NCBI GenBank assembly: GCA_900469965.1
Contig: UBZP01000001.1
Coordinates: 186,001-250,000 of the forward strand
Direction of reading: 5' to 3'
From: Hyphomicrobiales bacterium
Lineage (GTDB): Bacteria > Pseudomonadota > Alphaproteobacteria > Rhizobiales > Rhizobiaceae
Length of the DNA stretch: 64,000 nt
The translations under genes and the position numbers were made by a program. Below are positions 30,894 through 40,910 of this stretch, one piece after another. The notes below the pieces were generated by a model that saw only the letters and a program-made list of their open reading frames with translations, ran no database searches and was not told the DNA's origin. How positions within the stretch are numbered: position 1 is the stretch's first letter; each line of letters opens with the position of its first letter.

Positions 30894-33539
30894 TTACAGC
30901 GTGCGCGTCACATGCTCCACGCGGAAGCACTCGATCGTGTCGCCGGCGCGGATGTCCTCGTAATTCTCGAAGGCCATGCCGCACTCCTGGCCGGACTGGA
31001 CTTCGGAGACCTCGTCCTTGAAGCGCTTGAGCGTCTTGAGCTTGCCTTCGTGGATGACGACGTTGTCGCGCACGAGACGGACGCCCACCCCACGCTCGAC
31101 CTTGCCTTCCGTGACACGGCAGCCTGCGACCTTGCCGACCTTGGTGATGTTGAACACCTCCAGGATCTCGGCATTGCCGAGGAAGGTCTCGCGCCGTTCC
31201 GGCGACAAGAGGCCCGACATCGCCGACTTCACGTCATCCACCAGGTCGTAGATGATGTTGTAGTAGCGGATCTCGATGCCCTGGCGCTCGGCCAGGCTGC
31301 GCGCCTGGGCATTCGCACGGACGTTGAAGCCGATGATCGCCGCGTTCGACGCCTCGGCGAGCGAGATGTCGGATTCGGTGATGCCGCCTGCGCCGGAATG
31401 GACGATGCGGGCACGGACCTCGTCGGTCCCGAGCTTCTCCAGCGCGCCGGCGATCGCCTCGATCGAGCCCTGCACGTCGCCCTTGATGACCAGCGGGAAC
31501 TCCTTCATGCCGGAGGTGTGGAGCTGGGTCATCATCTGCTCGAGCGAGCCGCGCGAACCGGACTGGCGGGCAACCTGCTTCTCGCGGGCGAGGCGCTGGC
31601 GGTACTCGGAGATCTCGCGGGCGCGGCTCTCGTTCTCGACCACGGCGAACTTGTCGCCCGCAGCCGGCGTGCCGGACAGGCCGAGGACCTCCACCGGGGT
31701 GGACGGGCCGGCGGACTTCACGTGTTCGCCCCGGTCGTTGACCAGCGCACGCACGCGACCCCACTGGTCGCCGGCGACGATGATCTGGCCGGGCGTCAGC
31801 GTGCCCTTCTGGACGAGCACCGTCGCAACCGCACCGCGACCGCGGTCCAGCTCGGCTTCGACGACGACGCCCTCGGCGGTGCGGTCCGGATTGGCCTTGA
31901 GATCGAGGATTTCGGACTGCAGCAGGATCGCCTCGAGCAGCTTGTCGAGATTGGTGCCGTTCTTGGCCGAGACCTCGACGTCGAGCACCTCGCCGCCCAT
32001 GGATTCGACGAAGACCTCGTGCTGCAGCAGCTCCGTGCGGACCTTCTGGGCATTGGCCGTCGGCTTGTCGATCTTGTTGATCGCCACGATGATCGGCACG
32101 CCGGCCGCCTTGGCGTGGTTGATGGACTCGATCGTCTGCGGCATCACGCTGTCGTCGGCGGCGACGACCAGGATGGCGATGTCGGTCGCCTGCGCGCCGC
32201 GGGCACGCATGGCGGTGAACGCGGCGTGGCCGGGCGTGTCGATGAAGGTGATCTTGTTGCCGTCCTGCTCGACCTGATAGGCGCCGATGTGCTGGGTGAT
32301 GCCACCGGCTTCGCCGGCGACCACGTTGGCATGGCGGATCGCATCGAGAAGCGAGGTCTTGCCGTGGTCGACGTGGCCCATGATGGTGACGATCGGCGGG
32401 CGCGGCTGCATCTCGGCGTCGGCGTCGGCGACGTTGAAGATGCCTTCCTCGACGTCGGATTCGGAGACGCGCTTGACGGTGTGGCCGAATTCGCCGGCGA
32501 TGAGCTCGGCCAGGTCGGCGTCGATCAGGTCGCCCGGCTTCATCATCTGACCTTCCTTCATCAGGTACTTGATGACGTCGACGGCGCGTTCGGACATGCG
32601 CTGCGACAGTTCCTGAATGGTGATGGTCTCGGGCAGGATGACCTCGCGCGAGATCTTCTCACGCGTCTCCTGCATCATGGAGCGCTTGAACTTCTCCTGG
32701 CGGCGGCGGATCGAAGCCAGCGAGCGGCCGCGCTGCGCGCCGTCCTCGTCGGTCGACGCCGTCGTGAGCGTCAGCTTGCCCTGGCGGCGGCCTTCGTCGC
32801 CCTTGGGGCGGGCCGGAACCTTGGCCGGCTCCGGACGCGTGACCTTGCCGCGCACGGGGGCACCCGCGCCACGCGGGCCACGGCTGTCGTCCTCGTCGAT
32901 CTCGCGACGGCCGCGCACGCCGGCGGGCGCCGGGGTCGCTGCAGCCGGCGTCGCCGGCCGGGCGACGGCCGGGCGCGGGGCGACGGCGGGCGCGGCTTCC
33001 GCGGCTGCAACCGGAGCTGCGGCTTCCGCCTCGACGGTCTCGCCGCGGGCCTCTGCGGCTGCCTTGCGCTCGGCCTCTTCCTTCTCACGCTGGATGCGGG
33101 CTTCTTCCTCGGCCTTGCGGCGGGCCTCTTCCTCGACCTTGCGGCGGGCTTCCTCCTCGGCGCGGCGGCGGGCGTCCTCGGCCTCGCGCACCTGCGCATC
33201 GGCGAGCGCGCGGCGACGGGCCTCAACCTCTTCCGGCGAAAGCTGGTTCAGGACGACGCCGACGCGCGGACGCTGCGGCTCCGGACGCGGCGGCGGAGAC
33301 GGCTGCTGGCGCACGGGCGCCTGCTCGGCCACGCGCGGCGCCGGCGTCACCGGCTGGATCGGCGGCCGCTCGTCCTCGGGGCGCGACGGACGGCGCTTGC
33401 GGGTCTCGACCACGACAGCCTTGGTGCGGCCACGGCCCATGTCCTGACGCACGGTACCCTGCTGAACCCCGGAGGGTTTCAGGGTCAGCGTCTTCTTGCC
33501 CGCTACGCTGATCGTCTTGTCGTCTTTGTTATCGGTCAT
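30894..33539 (-). CDS. infB: translation initiation factor IF-2
   Basis: An 881-residue GTPase bringing fMet-tRNA to the 30S subunit. N-terminal region: a short conserved head ([17 protein letters not shown]), then a long low-complexity stretch rich in Ala, Pro, Arg and Glu (about residues 40-270) including a charged coiled coil ([20 protein letters not shown]). The G domain has [32 protein letters not shown] and NKIDKP; domains II-IV follow, ending [12 protein letters not shown]. Size and order are normal for rhizobia. Confidence 0.97.
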   Translation of the reverse strand: MTDNKDDKTISVAGKKTLTLKPSGVQQGTVRQDMGRGRTKAVVVETRKRRPSRPEDERPPIQPVTPAPRVAEQAPVRQQPSPPPRPEPQRPRVGVVLNQLSPEEVEARRRALADAQVREAEDARRRAEEEARRKVEEEARRKAEEEARIQREKEEAERKAAAEARGETVEAEAAAPVAAAEAAPAVAPRPAVARPATPAAATPAPAGVRGRREIDEDDSRGPRGAGAPVRGKVTRPEPAKVPARPKGDEGRRQGKLTLTTASTDEDGAQRGRSLASIRRRQEKFKRSMMQETREKISREVILPETITIQELSQRMSERAVDVIKYLMKEGQMMKPGDLIDADLAELIAGEFGHTVKRVSESDVEEGIFNVADADAEMQPRPPIVTIMGHVDHGKTSLLDAIRHANVVAGEAGGITQHIGAYQVEQDGNKITFIDTPGHAAFTAMRARGAQATDIAILVVAADDSVMPQTIESINHAKAAGVPIIVAINKIDKPTANAQKVRTELLQHEVFVESMGGEVLDVEVSAKNGTNLDKLLEAILLQSEILDLKANPDRTAEGVVVEAELDRGRGAVATVLVQKGTLTPGQIIVAGDQWGRVRALVNDRGEHVKSAGPSTPVEVLGLSGTPAAGDKFAVVENESRAREISEYRQRLAREKQVARQSGSRGSLEQMMTQLHTSGMKEFPLVIKGDVQGSIEAIAGALEKLGTDEVRARIVHSGAGGITESDISLAEASNAAIIGFNVRANAQARSLAERQGIEIRYYNIIYDLVDDVKSAMSGLLSPERRETFLGNAEILEVFNITKVGKVAGCRVTEGKVERGVGVRLVRDNVVIHEGKLKTLKRFKDEVSEVQSGQECGMAFENYEDIRAGDTIECFRVEHVTRTL

Positions 33540-33645
33540 TCCGTATCCGTTCCGTTGGATCAGGGTCGGATGCGTATCACCAGACCCTGTCGTTCAATTC
33601 CTGTCGATCGACGCGCTTGATGCCGGTTTCGGCCGGTCACCCGCG

Positions 33646-34308
33646 TCATGACTTTGGCTGGCGAGCGTCGCCCTGCGCCCGGACCGAGCCACCGCCACGG
33701 TACTTTTCGAGCATGATTGCGCGCTTCACTACACCCTCACCCGCCTGCCCTGCAAGCGCGCAAGCATGGATAAAAGCATTCTGGCCCAAAAGCCCTTCCA
33801 TTTCCGCCGCGGTGGCGAAGCGGAAGGAGGGGATCTCCTCATCCTCGTCGGCGGCGTGCATGAAGGCCTTGCGCGCCTGGTCGATCTTGCGCACGCCGTC
33901 GGCGGCCGCATCGGCCGCATGGAAGACGGCAAGGGCCGCGCCGCTGCGCACCGCCTTGTCGACGTTCATGCCGCCGGTGACGAACTGGCCGGCCTTGCGG
34001 GCGAGGTTCATCATGCCGGCGAGCTGGGCGACCAGCAGCCGCTCGACGTCGGCGCCGAGGTCGGCGGAGGCCTTCACGTCCGCCTTCAGCGCCCTGGCGA
34101 ACGCCTTCTTCGCCACCGCCTTGTCGACCAGCGCGCGCTCGGCCTTCACCCAGCAGCCGCGGCCCGGCAACTGGCGCTTCAGGTCCGGTACGACGCTGCC
34201 GTCCGGACCGGCGACGAAACGGATGAGCGCATCGGGATCCCCGCTCTCGCGGGTGACGATGCACATGCGGCCGTTTTCGCCGTCGTCCTTCCTGTTTCTC
34301 TCGGGCAA
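33646..34308 (-). CDS. ylxR: YlxR/DUF448 RNA-binding protein with L7Ae-like domain
   Basis: A 220-residue protein of the nusA-infB operon. Residues 10-75 form the YlxR (DUF448) domain: GRMCIVTRESGDPDALIRFV and LPGRGCWVKAERALVDKAV. Residues 95-190 resemble the L7Ae/L30e RNA-binding fold (AQLAGMMNLARKAGQFVTGG). TTG at 34308 is chosen because GGAGA lies six bases before it and no ATG or GTG precedes the conserved domain at a sensible distance after nusA. YlxR proteins are reported to bind RNA and modulate RNase P or transcription; the role here is inferred. Confidence 0.85.
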   Translation of the reverse strand: MPERNRKDDGENGRMCIVTRESGDPDALIRFVAGPDGSVVPDLKRQLPGRGCWVKAERALVDKAVAKKAFARALKADVKASADLGADVERLLVAQLAGMMNLARKAGQFVTGGMNVDKAVRSGAALAVFHAADAAADGVRKIDQARKAFMHAADEDEEIPSFRFATAAEMEGLLGQNAFIHACALAGQAGEGVVKRAIMLEKYRGGGSVRAQGDARQPKS

Positions 34309-34348
34309 CGGCTTCTCCGGCTGCTGCTTTGCGGGAAGAGGACGCCCG

Positions 34349-35956
34349 TCAGGCGTCCTGCTCCGCACCTTCCACGACCTCGACCGGGGCGTCCTCGGCT
34401 GCGAGGTCCTCCTCGGTGATCCAGCCGGCGGCAAGCCGCGCCTGGACGATCATCGCCTCGGCTTCCGCACGGGAAACCTCGAACTTCGAGAACAGGCCCT
34501 CGAACTTCTTCGTCTCGCCGTCCTTGCGCTCCGACCAGCCGACGAGGTCGTCTGCGGCGCAGCCGGCAAAGTCCTCGATCGTCTTGATGCCGTCCTCGCC
34601 GAGCGCGACCATCATCTGCGAGGTCATGCCGTCGATCTGGCGCAGCTCGTCGGCGACGCCGAGTTCCTTGCGCTTGGCATCCATCTCGGCTTCCAGGCGC
34701 TCGAGGAACTCGCGGGCACGGGTCTGGATCTCGGTCGCCGTGTCCTCGTCGAAACCGTCGATCGAGGCGATTTCGTCGAGATCGACATAGGCCAGCTCCT
34801 CGACGGCGGCGAAGCCCTCGGAAGCCAGCACCTGGCCGACCATCTCGTCGACGTCGAGCGCGTCCATGAACAGCGCCGTGCGCTCGTTGAATTCCTTCTG
34901 GCGGCGCTCGCTCTCTTCCTGCTCGGTGAGGATGTCGATATCCCATCCGGTCAGCTGCGAGGCGAGGCGGACGTTCTGGCCGCGACGGCCGATGGCGAGC
35001 GAGAGCTGCTCGTCCGGAACCACGACCTCGATACGCTCGGCATCTTCATCCAGAACGACCTTGGCGACTTCGGCCGGCTGCAGGGCGTTGACGATGAAGG
35101 ACGCCGGATCCTGGCTCCACGGGATGATGTCGATCTTCTCGCCCTGCAGTTCGCCGACGACGGCCTGGACGCGGGAGCCGCGCATACCGACGCAGGCGCC
35201 GACCGGATCGATCGAGCTATCGTTCGAGATGACGGCGATCTTGGCGCGCGAGCCCGGGTCACGGGCGACCGACTTGATCTGGATGATGCCGTCGTAGATT
35301 TCCGGCACTTCCATGGTGAACAGCTTGACCATGAACTGCGGATGGGTGCGCGACAGGAAGATCTGCGGCCCGCGCTGCTCGCGGCGGACGTCGTAGACAT
35401 AGGCGCGGACGCGGTCGCCGTAGCGCATGTTCTCGCGCGGGATCATCTCGTCGCGGCGGATGATGCCTTCGCCGCGGCCGAGGTCGACGATGACGTTGCC
35501 GTATTCGACGCGCTTGACGGTGCCGTTGACGATCTCGCCGACGCGGTCCTTGTATTCGTCGAACTGGCGGTCACGCTCGGCCTCGCGCACCTTCTGCACG
35601 ATCACCTGCTTGGCGGACTGGGCGGCGATGCGGCCGAAATCCATCGGCGGCAGCGGATCGGCCATGAAGTCGCCGATCTTGGCGTCCGGGTTGCGGTCGC
35701 GCGCCAGTTCCAGCGGGATCTGGGTGGAGTAGTCTTCGGCGTGCTCGACGACTTCCAGCAGGCGCTGGAGCCGGATCTCGCCGGTCTTGGAATTGATGTC
35801 GGCGCGGATGTTCGATTCCGAACCGTAGCGCGAGCGCGCGGCCTTCTGGATGGCGTCGGCCATCGCAGCCAGAACGATTTCGCGGTCGATGACCTTTTCG
35901 CGGGCCACGGCATCCGCGATCTGCAGAAGTTCGAGCCGGTTAGCGCTGACTGCCAT
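34349..35956 (-). CDS. nusA: transcription termination/antitermination factor NusA
   Basis: A 535-residue RNA polymerase accessory protein. N-terminal polymerase-binding domain ([23 protein letters not shown]), S1 domain ([21 protein letters not shown]), two KH domains ([42 protein letters not shown]) and two C-terminal acidic repeats that bind partners. Autogenous control of this operon through termination is known in other bacteria, relevant to the hairpin upstream of rimP. Confidence 0.97.
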   Translation of the reverse strand: MAVSANRLELLQIADAVAREKVIDREIVLAAMADAIQKAARSRYGSESNIRADINSKTGEIRLQRLLEVVEHAEDYSTQIPLELARDRNPDAKIGDFMADPLPPMDFGRIAAQSAKQVIVQKVREAERDRQFDEYKDRVGEIVNGTVKRVEYGNVIVDLGRGEGIIRRDEMIPRENMRYGDRVRAYVYDVRREQRGPQIFLSRTHPQFMVKLFTMEVPEIYDGIIQIKSVARDPGSRAKIAVISNDSSIDPVGACVGMRGSRVQAVVGELQGEKIDIIPWSQDPASFIVNALQPAEVAKVVLDEDAERIEVVVPDEQLSLAIGRRGQNVRLASQLTGWDIDILTEQEESERRQKEFNERTALFMDALDVDEMVGQVLASEGFAAVEELAYVDLDEIASIDGFDEDTATEIQTRAREFLERLEAEMDAKRKELGVADELRQIDGMTSQMMVALGEDGIKTIEDFAGCAADDLVGWSERKDGETKKFEGLFSKFEVSRAEAEAMIVQARLAAGWITEEDLAAEDAPVEVVEGAEQDA

Positions 35957-36085
35957 TGTCTCAAGTCTCCGTTGTGATGCCGGTCGCTACCGCCGGCCAA
36001 GGGGAGCGGGCGCGCCGCTCCGGTTCCATCCTCAACGCCGCCCTCGATCGGAACAGGTGTCCGACATGGCGGCGCACTCAATCCA

Positions 36086-36673
36086 TTATTCGCCGTCTTC
36101 GTCGTTCTGGTTCGCGGCCTGCGCCTTCGCGGCCTTGTCGGCGCGCAAGGCGTCGCGGATCAGATCGTCGGTCAGGATCAGCTTCGCCTCGGCCAGGGCC
36201 GAAAACGGGATCGTCACGGTCGGCGCCTCGCCGTAGGCAGGCTGGTCGCGGTCGACCGTGAAGCCATCGCCATCGGCGGAAACGATCTTGCCGCGGAAGC
36301 GCTTGCGGCCGTCGATCAGGATCGACGTCTCGCATTTGACGAGGTGACCCTGCCAGCGGGAAAAGTCCGACTTGCGGACCATCGGCCGATCGATGCCGGG
36401 CGACGAAACCTCGAGATGATACGCCTTGTCGATCGGATCCTCAACGTCGAGGACCGGCGAGATCGCCATGGAGACCGCTTCGCAGTCCTCGACCGTCATC
36501 GTCCCGTCGTTGCGCTCGCACATGATCTGCAGCGTCATGCCGTGCTGCGAAGACAGGCGAACGCGCACCAGCCGATAGCCGATCTGCTCGATCGTCGGCT
36601 CGATGATATCGGCCACGCGCCGGTCGAGACCGGTTTCGACGATCAGCCGCGGTTCGCTCTCAAGTTCCGTCAT
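36086..36673 (-). CDS. rimP: ribosome maturation factor RimP
   Basis: A 195-residue 30S maturation factor and first gene of the rimP-nusA-ylxR-infB operon. Diagnostic segments: [61 protein letters not shown] at 36673 is preceded by AGGGA seven bases upstream. A candidate promoter and attenuator lie 118-208 bp upstream. Confidence 0.95.
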   Translation of the reverse strand: MTELESEPRLIVETGLDRRVADIIEPTIEQIGYRLVRVRLSSQHGMTLQIMCERNDGTMTVEDCEAVSMAISPVLDVEDPIDKAYHLEVSSPGIDRPMVRKSDFSRWQGHLVKCETSILIDGRKRFRGKIVSADGDGFTVDRDQPAYGEAPTVTIPFSALAEAKLILTDDLIRDALRADKAAKAQAANQNDEDGE

Positions 36674-36790
36674 CGTCACGTCCCTCGCCGTCTGCCCCTC
36701 AAGGGATGCGCGGCGGTGCAAGCCCTTGAAAACCATTGCCGGCACCGGCCGGTCTCCAAGGCATCGTTCATCATGCGCCCGACCGGGCCA

Positions 36791-36825
36791 ATAAAAAAGA
36801 GCGGGTCCGGTGCGGCCCCACTCTT
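36791..36825 (-). terminator. intrinsic terminator (attenuator) in the rimP leader
   Basis: On the minus strand AAGAGTGGG (36825-36817) pairs with CCCGCTCTT (36805-36797), nine pairs with one U-G, followed by TTTTTT (complement of 36793-36798) and TATT. No gene is transcribed into it from upstream on this strand; it lies 117 bases before the rimP ATG. It therefore looks like a premature terminator in the leader of the rimP-nusA operon, or the end of a very short RNA. Confidence 0.65.
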
Positions 36826-36852
36826 CATCAAACCGATCAAGAATTTGACGCT

Positions 36853-36881
36853 GATATATACGCCTTCGCCGGCGTTTGCAA
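36853..36881 (-). promoter_or_regulatory. candidate promoter of the rimP-nusA operon
   Basis: Minus-strand TTGCAA (36881-36876) and TATATC (36858-36853) are 17 bases apart, close to the rhizobial CTTGAC-N17-CTATAT pattern. Transcription would start near 36846, about 55 bases before the end of the terminator stem. The remaining gap up to 37009 holds nothing I can name. Confidence 0.5.
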
Positions 36882-37009
36882 GATCGGCGGGCCGGGCAGG
36901 GCGGAGAGGCGGAAAAATGCGTGTGCGGCTGCCGGGTTTTCCTTGCCGCCTGCGATGACCTCGCTATCTTGTCTCGCGAACGAAGAACAAGAACGGCGAG
37001 ACTTCAGCA

Positions 37010-38635
37010 GTGCCCGATCGCAAATCCCCGCTTGCGCCCTTCAGGCACGACATCTTCCGGCTCATCTGGGGGGCGAGCCTCGTCTCCAACTTCGGCGCCC
37101 TGATCCAGTCGGTCGGCGCGGCCTGGATGATGGCCTCGATCTCGAATTCGGCCAACATGGTCGCCTTGGTCCAGGCCTCGACCTCGCTGCCGATCATGCT
37201 GTTCTCGCTCGCCTCCGGCGCGCTGGCGGACAGTTTCGACCGCCGCCGCATCATGCTGTCCGCCCAGTGTTTCATGCTTGTGGTCTCCATCTCGCTGACG
37301 CTCTGCGCCTGGTACGGGCTGATCACGCCGTGGCTGCTCTTGTTCTTCACCTTTCTGATCGGTTGTGGCACGGCCCTGAACAATCCGGCCTGGCAGGCCT
37401 CCGTCGGCGACATGGTGCCCCGCGAGGACCTGCCGGCGGCGGTCGCGCTGAACTCGATGGGCTTCAACATCACCCGCAGCGTCGGCCCGGCGGTCGGCGG
37501 CGCGATCGTGGCGGCGGCGGGGGCGGCGGCCGCGTTCGCCGCCAATGCCGGCAGCTATCTCGCGCTGATCTTCGCGCTCTTGCGCTGGAAGCCGGTCGTG
37601 CCGGCGAACCCGCTGCCGCGGGAGAGCTTCGGGCGGGCCATCTCGGCCGGTTTCCGCTACGTCTCGATGTCGCCCAACATCGGCAAGGTGCTGCTGCGCG
37701 GCTTCGCCTTCGGGCTCTCGTCGAGCGCCATCCTGGCGCTGCTGCCGCTGGTGGCGCGCGACCTGGTCGCCGGCGGGCCGCTGACCTACGGCGTCCTTCT
37801 CGGCTGTTTCGGGGTCGGCGCGATTGGCGGCGCGCTCGGCAGCGCCTGGGCGCGCGAGCGGTTTTCCAGCGAAGCCATCGTCCGCATGGCGTTTGCCGGC
37901 TTTGCCACGAGCGCGATCGTCACCGCCGTCAGCGGCCATGCCGCAATCACCGGCCCCGCGCTGTTCCTGGCCGGCGGCTGTTGGGTGCTGGCGCTGTCGC
38001 TGTTCAACACGACGGTGCAACTGTCGACGCCGCGCTGGGTCGTGGCGCGGGCGCTCTCGCTCTACCAGACCACGACCTTCGGCGGCATTGCCGGCGGCAG
38101 CTGGCTCTGGGGCACGCTCGCCGACATGCAGGGGGCCGCGAATGCGCTGCTGTGGGCCGCCGCGGCGATGCTCGCCGGCGGGGCGCTCGGCCTGCGCTAC
38201 GGCCTGCCGCAATTCGAATCCTTGAACCTCGATCCGCTCAACCGCTTCAGCGAGCCGCAGCTGCCGCTCGACCTCAAGCCGCGCAGCGGGCCGATCGTCA
38301 TCCTGATCGACTACGAGATCGCCGAGGAGGACATCCAGACCTTCCTGACGGCGATGACGGAGCGCCGGCGCATCCGCATCCGCGACGGGGCCGGCCAGTG
38401 GACGCTGATGCGCGACCTGGAGAACCCGACGGTCTGGACGGAGACCTACCACGTGCCGACCTGGATCGAATATGTCCGCCACAACCAGCGGCGCACCCAG
38501 GCCGACGCCGAGAACGGCGACCTCCTGCGGGCGCTCCATCGCGGCGCCGAGGCGCCGCGCGTCCACCGGATGATCGAGCGCCAGACGATCCTTCCGACCG
38601 AATACGAACGCTACAAGATGGACATGCACCACTGA
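37010..38635 (+). CDS. MFS exporter (EntS/MFS_3 type) with C-terminal ABM-like domain
   Basis: A 541-residue protein. Residues 15-400 are a 10-12 helix major facilitator (WGASLVSNFGALIQSVGAAW; ADSFDRRRIMLSAQ, the loop 2-3 motif; NITRSVGPAVGGAIVA), resembling EntS/MFS_3 exporters. About 125 extra residues follow: IVILIDYEIAEEDIQTFLTAM, WTLMRDLENPTVWTETYHVPT and YVRHNQRRTQADAE, a pattern like antibiotic-biosynthesis-monooxygenase (ABM) or DUF-type ferredoxin-like domains. GTG at 37010 starts the frame; the ribosome site is weak. Substrate is unknown. Confidence 0.82.
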   Translation: MPDRKSPLAPFRHDIFRLIWGASLVSNFGALIQSVGAAWMMASISNSANMVALVQASTSLPIMLFSLASGALADSFDRRRIMLSAQCFMLVVSISLTLCAWYGLITPWLLLFFTFLIGCGTALNNPAWQASVGDMVPREDLPAAVALNSMGFNITRSVGPAVGGAIVAAAGAAAAFAANAGSYLALIFALLRWKPVVPANPLPRESFGRAISAGFRYVSMSPNIGKVLLRGFAFGLSSSAILALLPLVARDLVAGGPLTYGVLLGCFGVGAIGGALGSAWARERFSSEAIVRMAFAGFATSAIVTAVSGHAAITGPALFLAGGCWVLALSLFNTTVQLSTPRWVVARALSLYQTTTFGGIAGGSWLWGTLADMQGAANALLWAAAAMLAGGALGLRYGLPQFESLNLDPLNRFSEPQLPLDLKPRSGPIVILIDYEIAEEDIQTFLTAMTERRRIRIRDGAGQWTLMRDLENPTVWTETYHVPTWIEYVRHNQRRTQADAENGDLLRALHRGAEAPRVHRMIERQTILPTEYERYKMDMHH

Positions 38636-38692
38636 GGCGCGGCCGGGTTTCGAAGGCCCGACACGAACGGCCCGCAGGCGTCGCGGATCGTC

Positions 38693-39937
38693 TCAGCGCA
38701 GTTTAGTCTTCAGCGACGCATCCGGGTAGCAGGTCGGCGCGAGGCCGGATTTCGCCTGCCAGTCGCCGAGCGACCGACGGGTCTTGTAGCCCGGCAGGCC
38801 ATCGACCTTGCCGACGTCGTAGCCCTTGGCGACCAGCGCCTTCTGCATGGCGAGGACGTCGGAGCGCAACATCCTGCCGACGTCGCCCCAGGCGCCGGCG
38901 AACGGGCCGCTGCCGAAGGCGATGCGATCGGCGAGATTGCCGATGAAGAGCGCGTAGAGGTCGGAGTTGTTGTATTCCTTGATCACGTAGAAGTTGGGCG
39001 TGACGATGAATTCCGGGCCGTGGGTGCCGGCCGGCACCAGCATCATGCCGGATGCGCCCGCCTCGCCGCGGGGAAACGGCTTGCCGGAGATGCGCGCGAT
39101 GCCGGTTGCCGCCCATTGTCCGATCGGTCGCGCCAGATCCGGTCCCTCCTGGGCGCAGGAGACCCCGTCCGGAATGCGCACCTCGTAGCCCCAGCCCCGG
39201 CCGGCCTCCCAGCCCTTCTTGCGCAGATAGTTGGCAATCGAGGCCAGGCTGTCGGGCACCGAGTCCCAGATGTCGCGGACGCCGTCGCCGTCGAAATCGA
39301 CGGCATATTTCAGGTAGCTCGTCGGCATGAACTGCGGCTGGCCCATCGCGCCGGCCCAGGAGCCCTTGAGCTGGGCGGGCGTGCGGTCGCCGCCGTCGAC
39401 GATGTGCAGGGCGGCGATCAGTTCGCGCCGGAACATGTCCTTGCGCGTCGACATGAAGGCCTTGGTCGCCAGCACCTCGATCGCCGGGTGCGGGATGTCG
39501 GCGCGACCGTAGCCGGATTCGCGGCCCCAGATGGCAAGGATGATCTCGCCGGGAACGCCATAGGCCTGCTCGACCCTGCGGAGCGTCGCGGCATGGGACT
39601 TGGCGAGCGTGCGCCCGGAGGCGGCCAGGCCCTGCAGCCGCTTTTCGGAGAAGTAGGCGCCCGGCGAAGAAAACTCCGCCTGGCTCTGCTTCTGTTCCTT
39701 CTTCGGCGCCGAACCGGGCGGAACGAGGTCGGGAAGATCCCAGTTCAGGCGGACGCCGTCCAGGGCCGAGTCGAAGGCCTTCTGCGACACCCCGGCCTTG
39801 GCGGCCTCCGGCCAGAGATCGTCCCGCAGCCACGCCTGGAACTGGCGCTCGACGTCCGGCCTGCTCTGGGCGGCCGCAGGAAGCGGCAGAAGGGCGGCGA
39901 GCAGGAGGGCCACGGCGACCGCCGAGCGGCGCAGCAT
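38693..39937 (-). CDS. lytic murein transglycosylase, MltB-like, with peptidoglycan-binding domain
   Basis: A 414-residue periplasmic enzyme cleaving peptidoglycan to 1,6-anhydromuropeptides. I start at ATG 39937, giving an ideal signal peptide (MLRRSAVAVALLLAALLPLP, cleavage near AAA-QS). An upstream in-frame ATG at 39958 would take its codons from the adjacent repeat. The catalytic glutamate is in ILAIWGRESGYGRA; GAMGQPQFMPTSYLKYAVDFD is the MltB motif. The last 65 residues are a PG_binding_1 domain (RSDVLAMQKALVAKGYDVGKVDG). Confidence 0.9.
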   Translation of the reverse strand: MLRRSAVAVALLLAALLPLPAAAQSRPDVERQFQAWLRDDLWPEAAKAGVSQKAFDSALDGVRLNWDLPDLVPPGSAPKKEQKQSQAEFSSPGAYFSEKRLQGLAASGRTLAKSHAATLRRVEQAYGVPGEIILAIWGRESGYGRADIPHPAIEVLATKAFMSTRKDMFRRELIAALHIVDGGDRTPAQLKGSWAGAMGQPQFMPTSYLKYAVDFDGDGVRDIWDSVPDSLASIANYLRKKGWEAGRGWGYEVRIPDGVSCAQEGPDLARPIGQWAATGIARISGKPFPRGEAGASGMMLVPAGTHGPEFIVTPNFYVIKEYNNSDLYALFIGNLADRIAFGSGPFAGAWGDVGRMLRSDVLAMQKALVAKGYDVGKVDGLPGYKTRRSLGDWQAKSGLAPTCYPDASLKTKLR

Positions 39938-40057
39938 GCCCCCTGCCCTGCCGGGCATCGCCGCCTCGAGGGGTGAGATCGGCAGAGAACGGGCGCCCGG
40001 CGCCCCCTCTGGTCCTCCCCCTCGAAGGGGACATGTCACGAAGCGGCGGAGCGGGCT
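39938..40057. repeat. RIME-like intergenic palindromic repeat (degenerate)
   Basis: The segment joins CCTGCCCTGCCGGGCATC, CGAGGGGTGAGATCGGCAG, CCTCCCCCTCGAAGGGG and ACATGTCACGAAGCGGCGGA. These match, with substitutions, the CTGCCGGACATCTCCCCCTC...GGGGAGAT and GATGTCACGAAGTGACA modules that I know from rhizobial intergenic mosaic elements. It contains the palindromes CCCCTCGAAGGGG and CGCCCGGCGCC-like arms, and lies directly upstream of the transglycosylase start. I see no second copy in the window. Confidence 0.5.
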
Positions 40058-40078
40058 TAAAGATCGCATCCTTCGTCC

Positions 40079-40684
40079 TCAGATCGTCGTGCGTGCGCGC
40101 AGCGCCGCCGTCAGGGTGCCCTCGTCGAGGTAGTCGAGCTCGCCGCCAACGGGCACGCCATGGGCGAGGCGGGTGATCTTGACGTCCAGCCCCTGGAGCT
40201 GGTCGGTGATGTAGTGGGCGGTCGTCTGCCCCTCGACGGTGGCGTTGACGGCGATAATCAGCTCGCGCACGCCGCCTGCCGACACCCGGTTGATCAGGCC
40301 GCGGATGTTGAGATCCTCCGGGCCGACGCCGTCGAGCGGCGACAACGTGCCGCCGAGCACGTGATAGGCGGCGTTCATCGCGCCCGCGCGCTCCAGCGCC
40401 CAGAGGTCGGAGACGTCCTCGACGACGATGATCACCGACTGGTCGCGGCGCTCGTCGGTGCAGACCGTGCAGGGATCGATGGTGTCGACATTGCCGCAGC
40501 AGGAGCAGATCCTGACCTTGCGATGCGCCTCGCCCATCGCCTCGGCCAGCGGCCCGAGCAGCTGGTCCTTCTTCTTGACGAGGTGGAGGGCGGCGCGCCG
40601 GGCGGACCGCGGCCCGAGCCCCGGCACCTTTGCCAAAAGCTGGATGAGTTTTTCGATTTCGGGGCCGGTGACTCGTTTTGCCAT
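40079..40684 (-). CDS. recR: recombination mediator RecR
   Basis: A 201-residue RecFOR pathway protein loading RecA at gaps. N-terminal helix-hairpin-helix ([20 protein letters not shown]), the zinc site [16 protein letters not shown] and the Toprim domain ([38 protein letters not shown]). In most bacteria it directly follows dnaX-ybaB; here a gene on the opposite strand separates it from ybaB. Confidence 0.96.
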   Translation of the reverse strand: MAKRVTGPEIEKLIQLLAKVPGLGPRSARRAALHLVKKKDQLLGPLAEAMGEAHRKVRICSCCGNVDTIDPCTVCTDERRDQSVIIVVEDVSDLWALERAGAMNAAYHVLGGTLSPLDGVGPEDLNIRGLINRVSAGGVRELIIAVNATVEGQTTAHYITDQLQGLDVKITRLAHGVPVGGELDYLDEGTLTAALRARTTI

Positions 40685-40910
40685 GGGCGGTTTCTACCCC
40701 ATATCCCCGGCGAACGGAAACCTGGAAGGCGTGGTCGCGGGATGAAAATTGGCGGCCGGTCACGATGGCGGGATCTGCTCCCGACGTTCGACAGTTCCAT
40801 CGGCCGCTCTGGCTGAGCGTAGACGAAGGATGCTGATAGACTAACACAATCCAACGTGTATCATGTGCACGTACAATCTATGGTAGGCAATCCAATTTGG
40901 AGGAGCCGGC

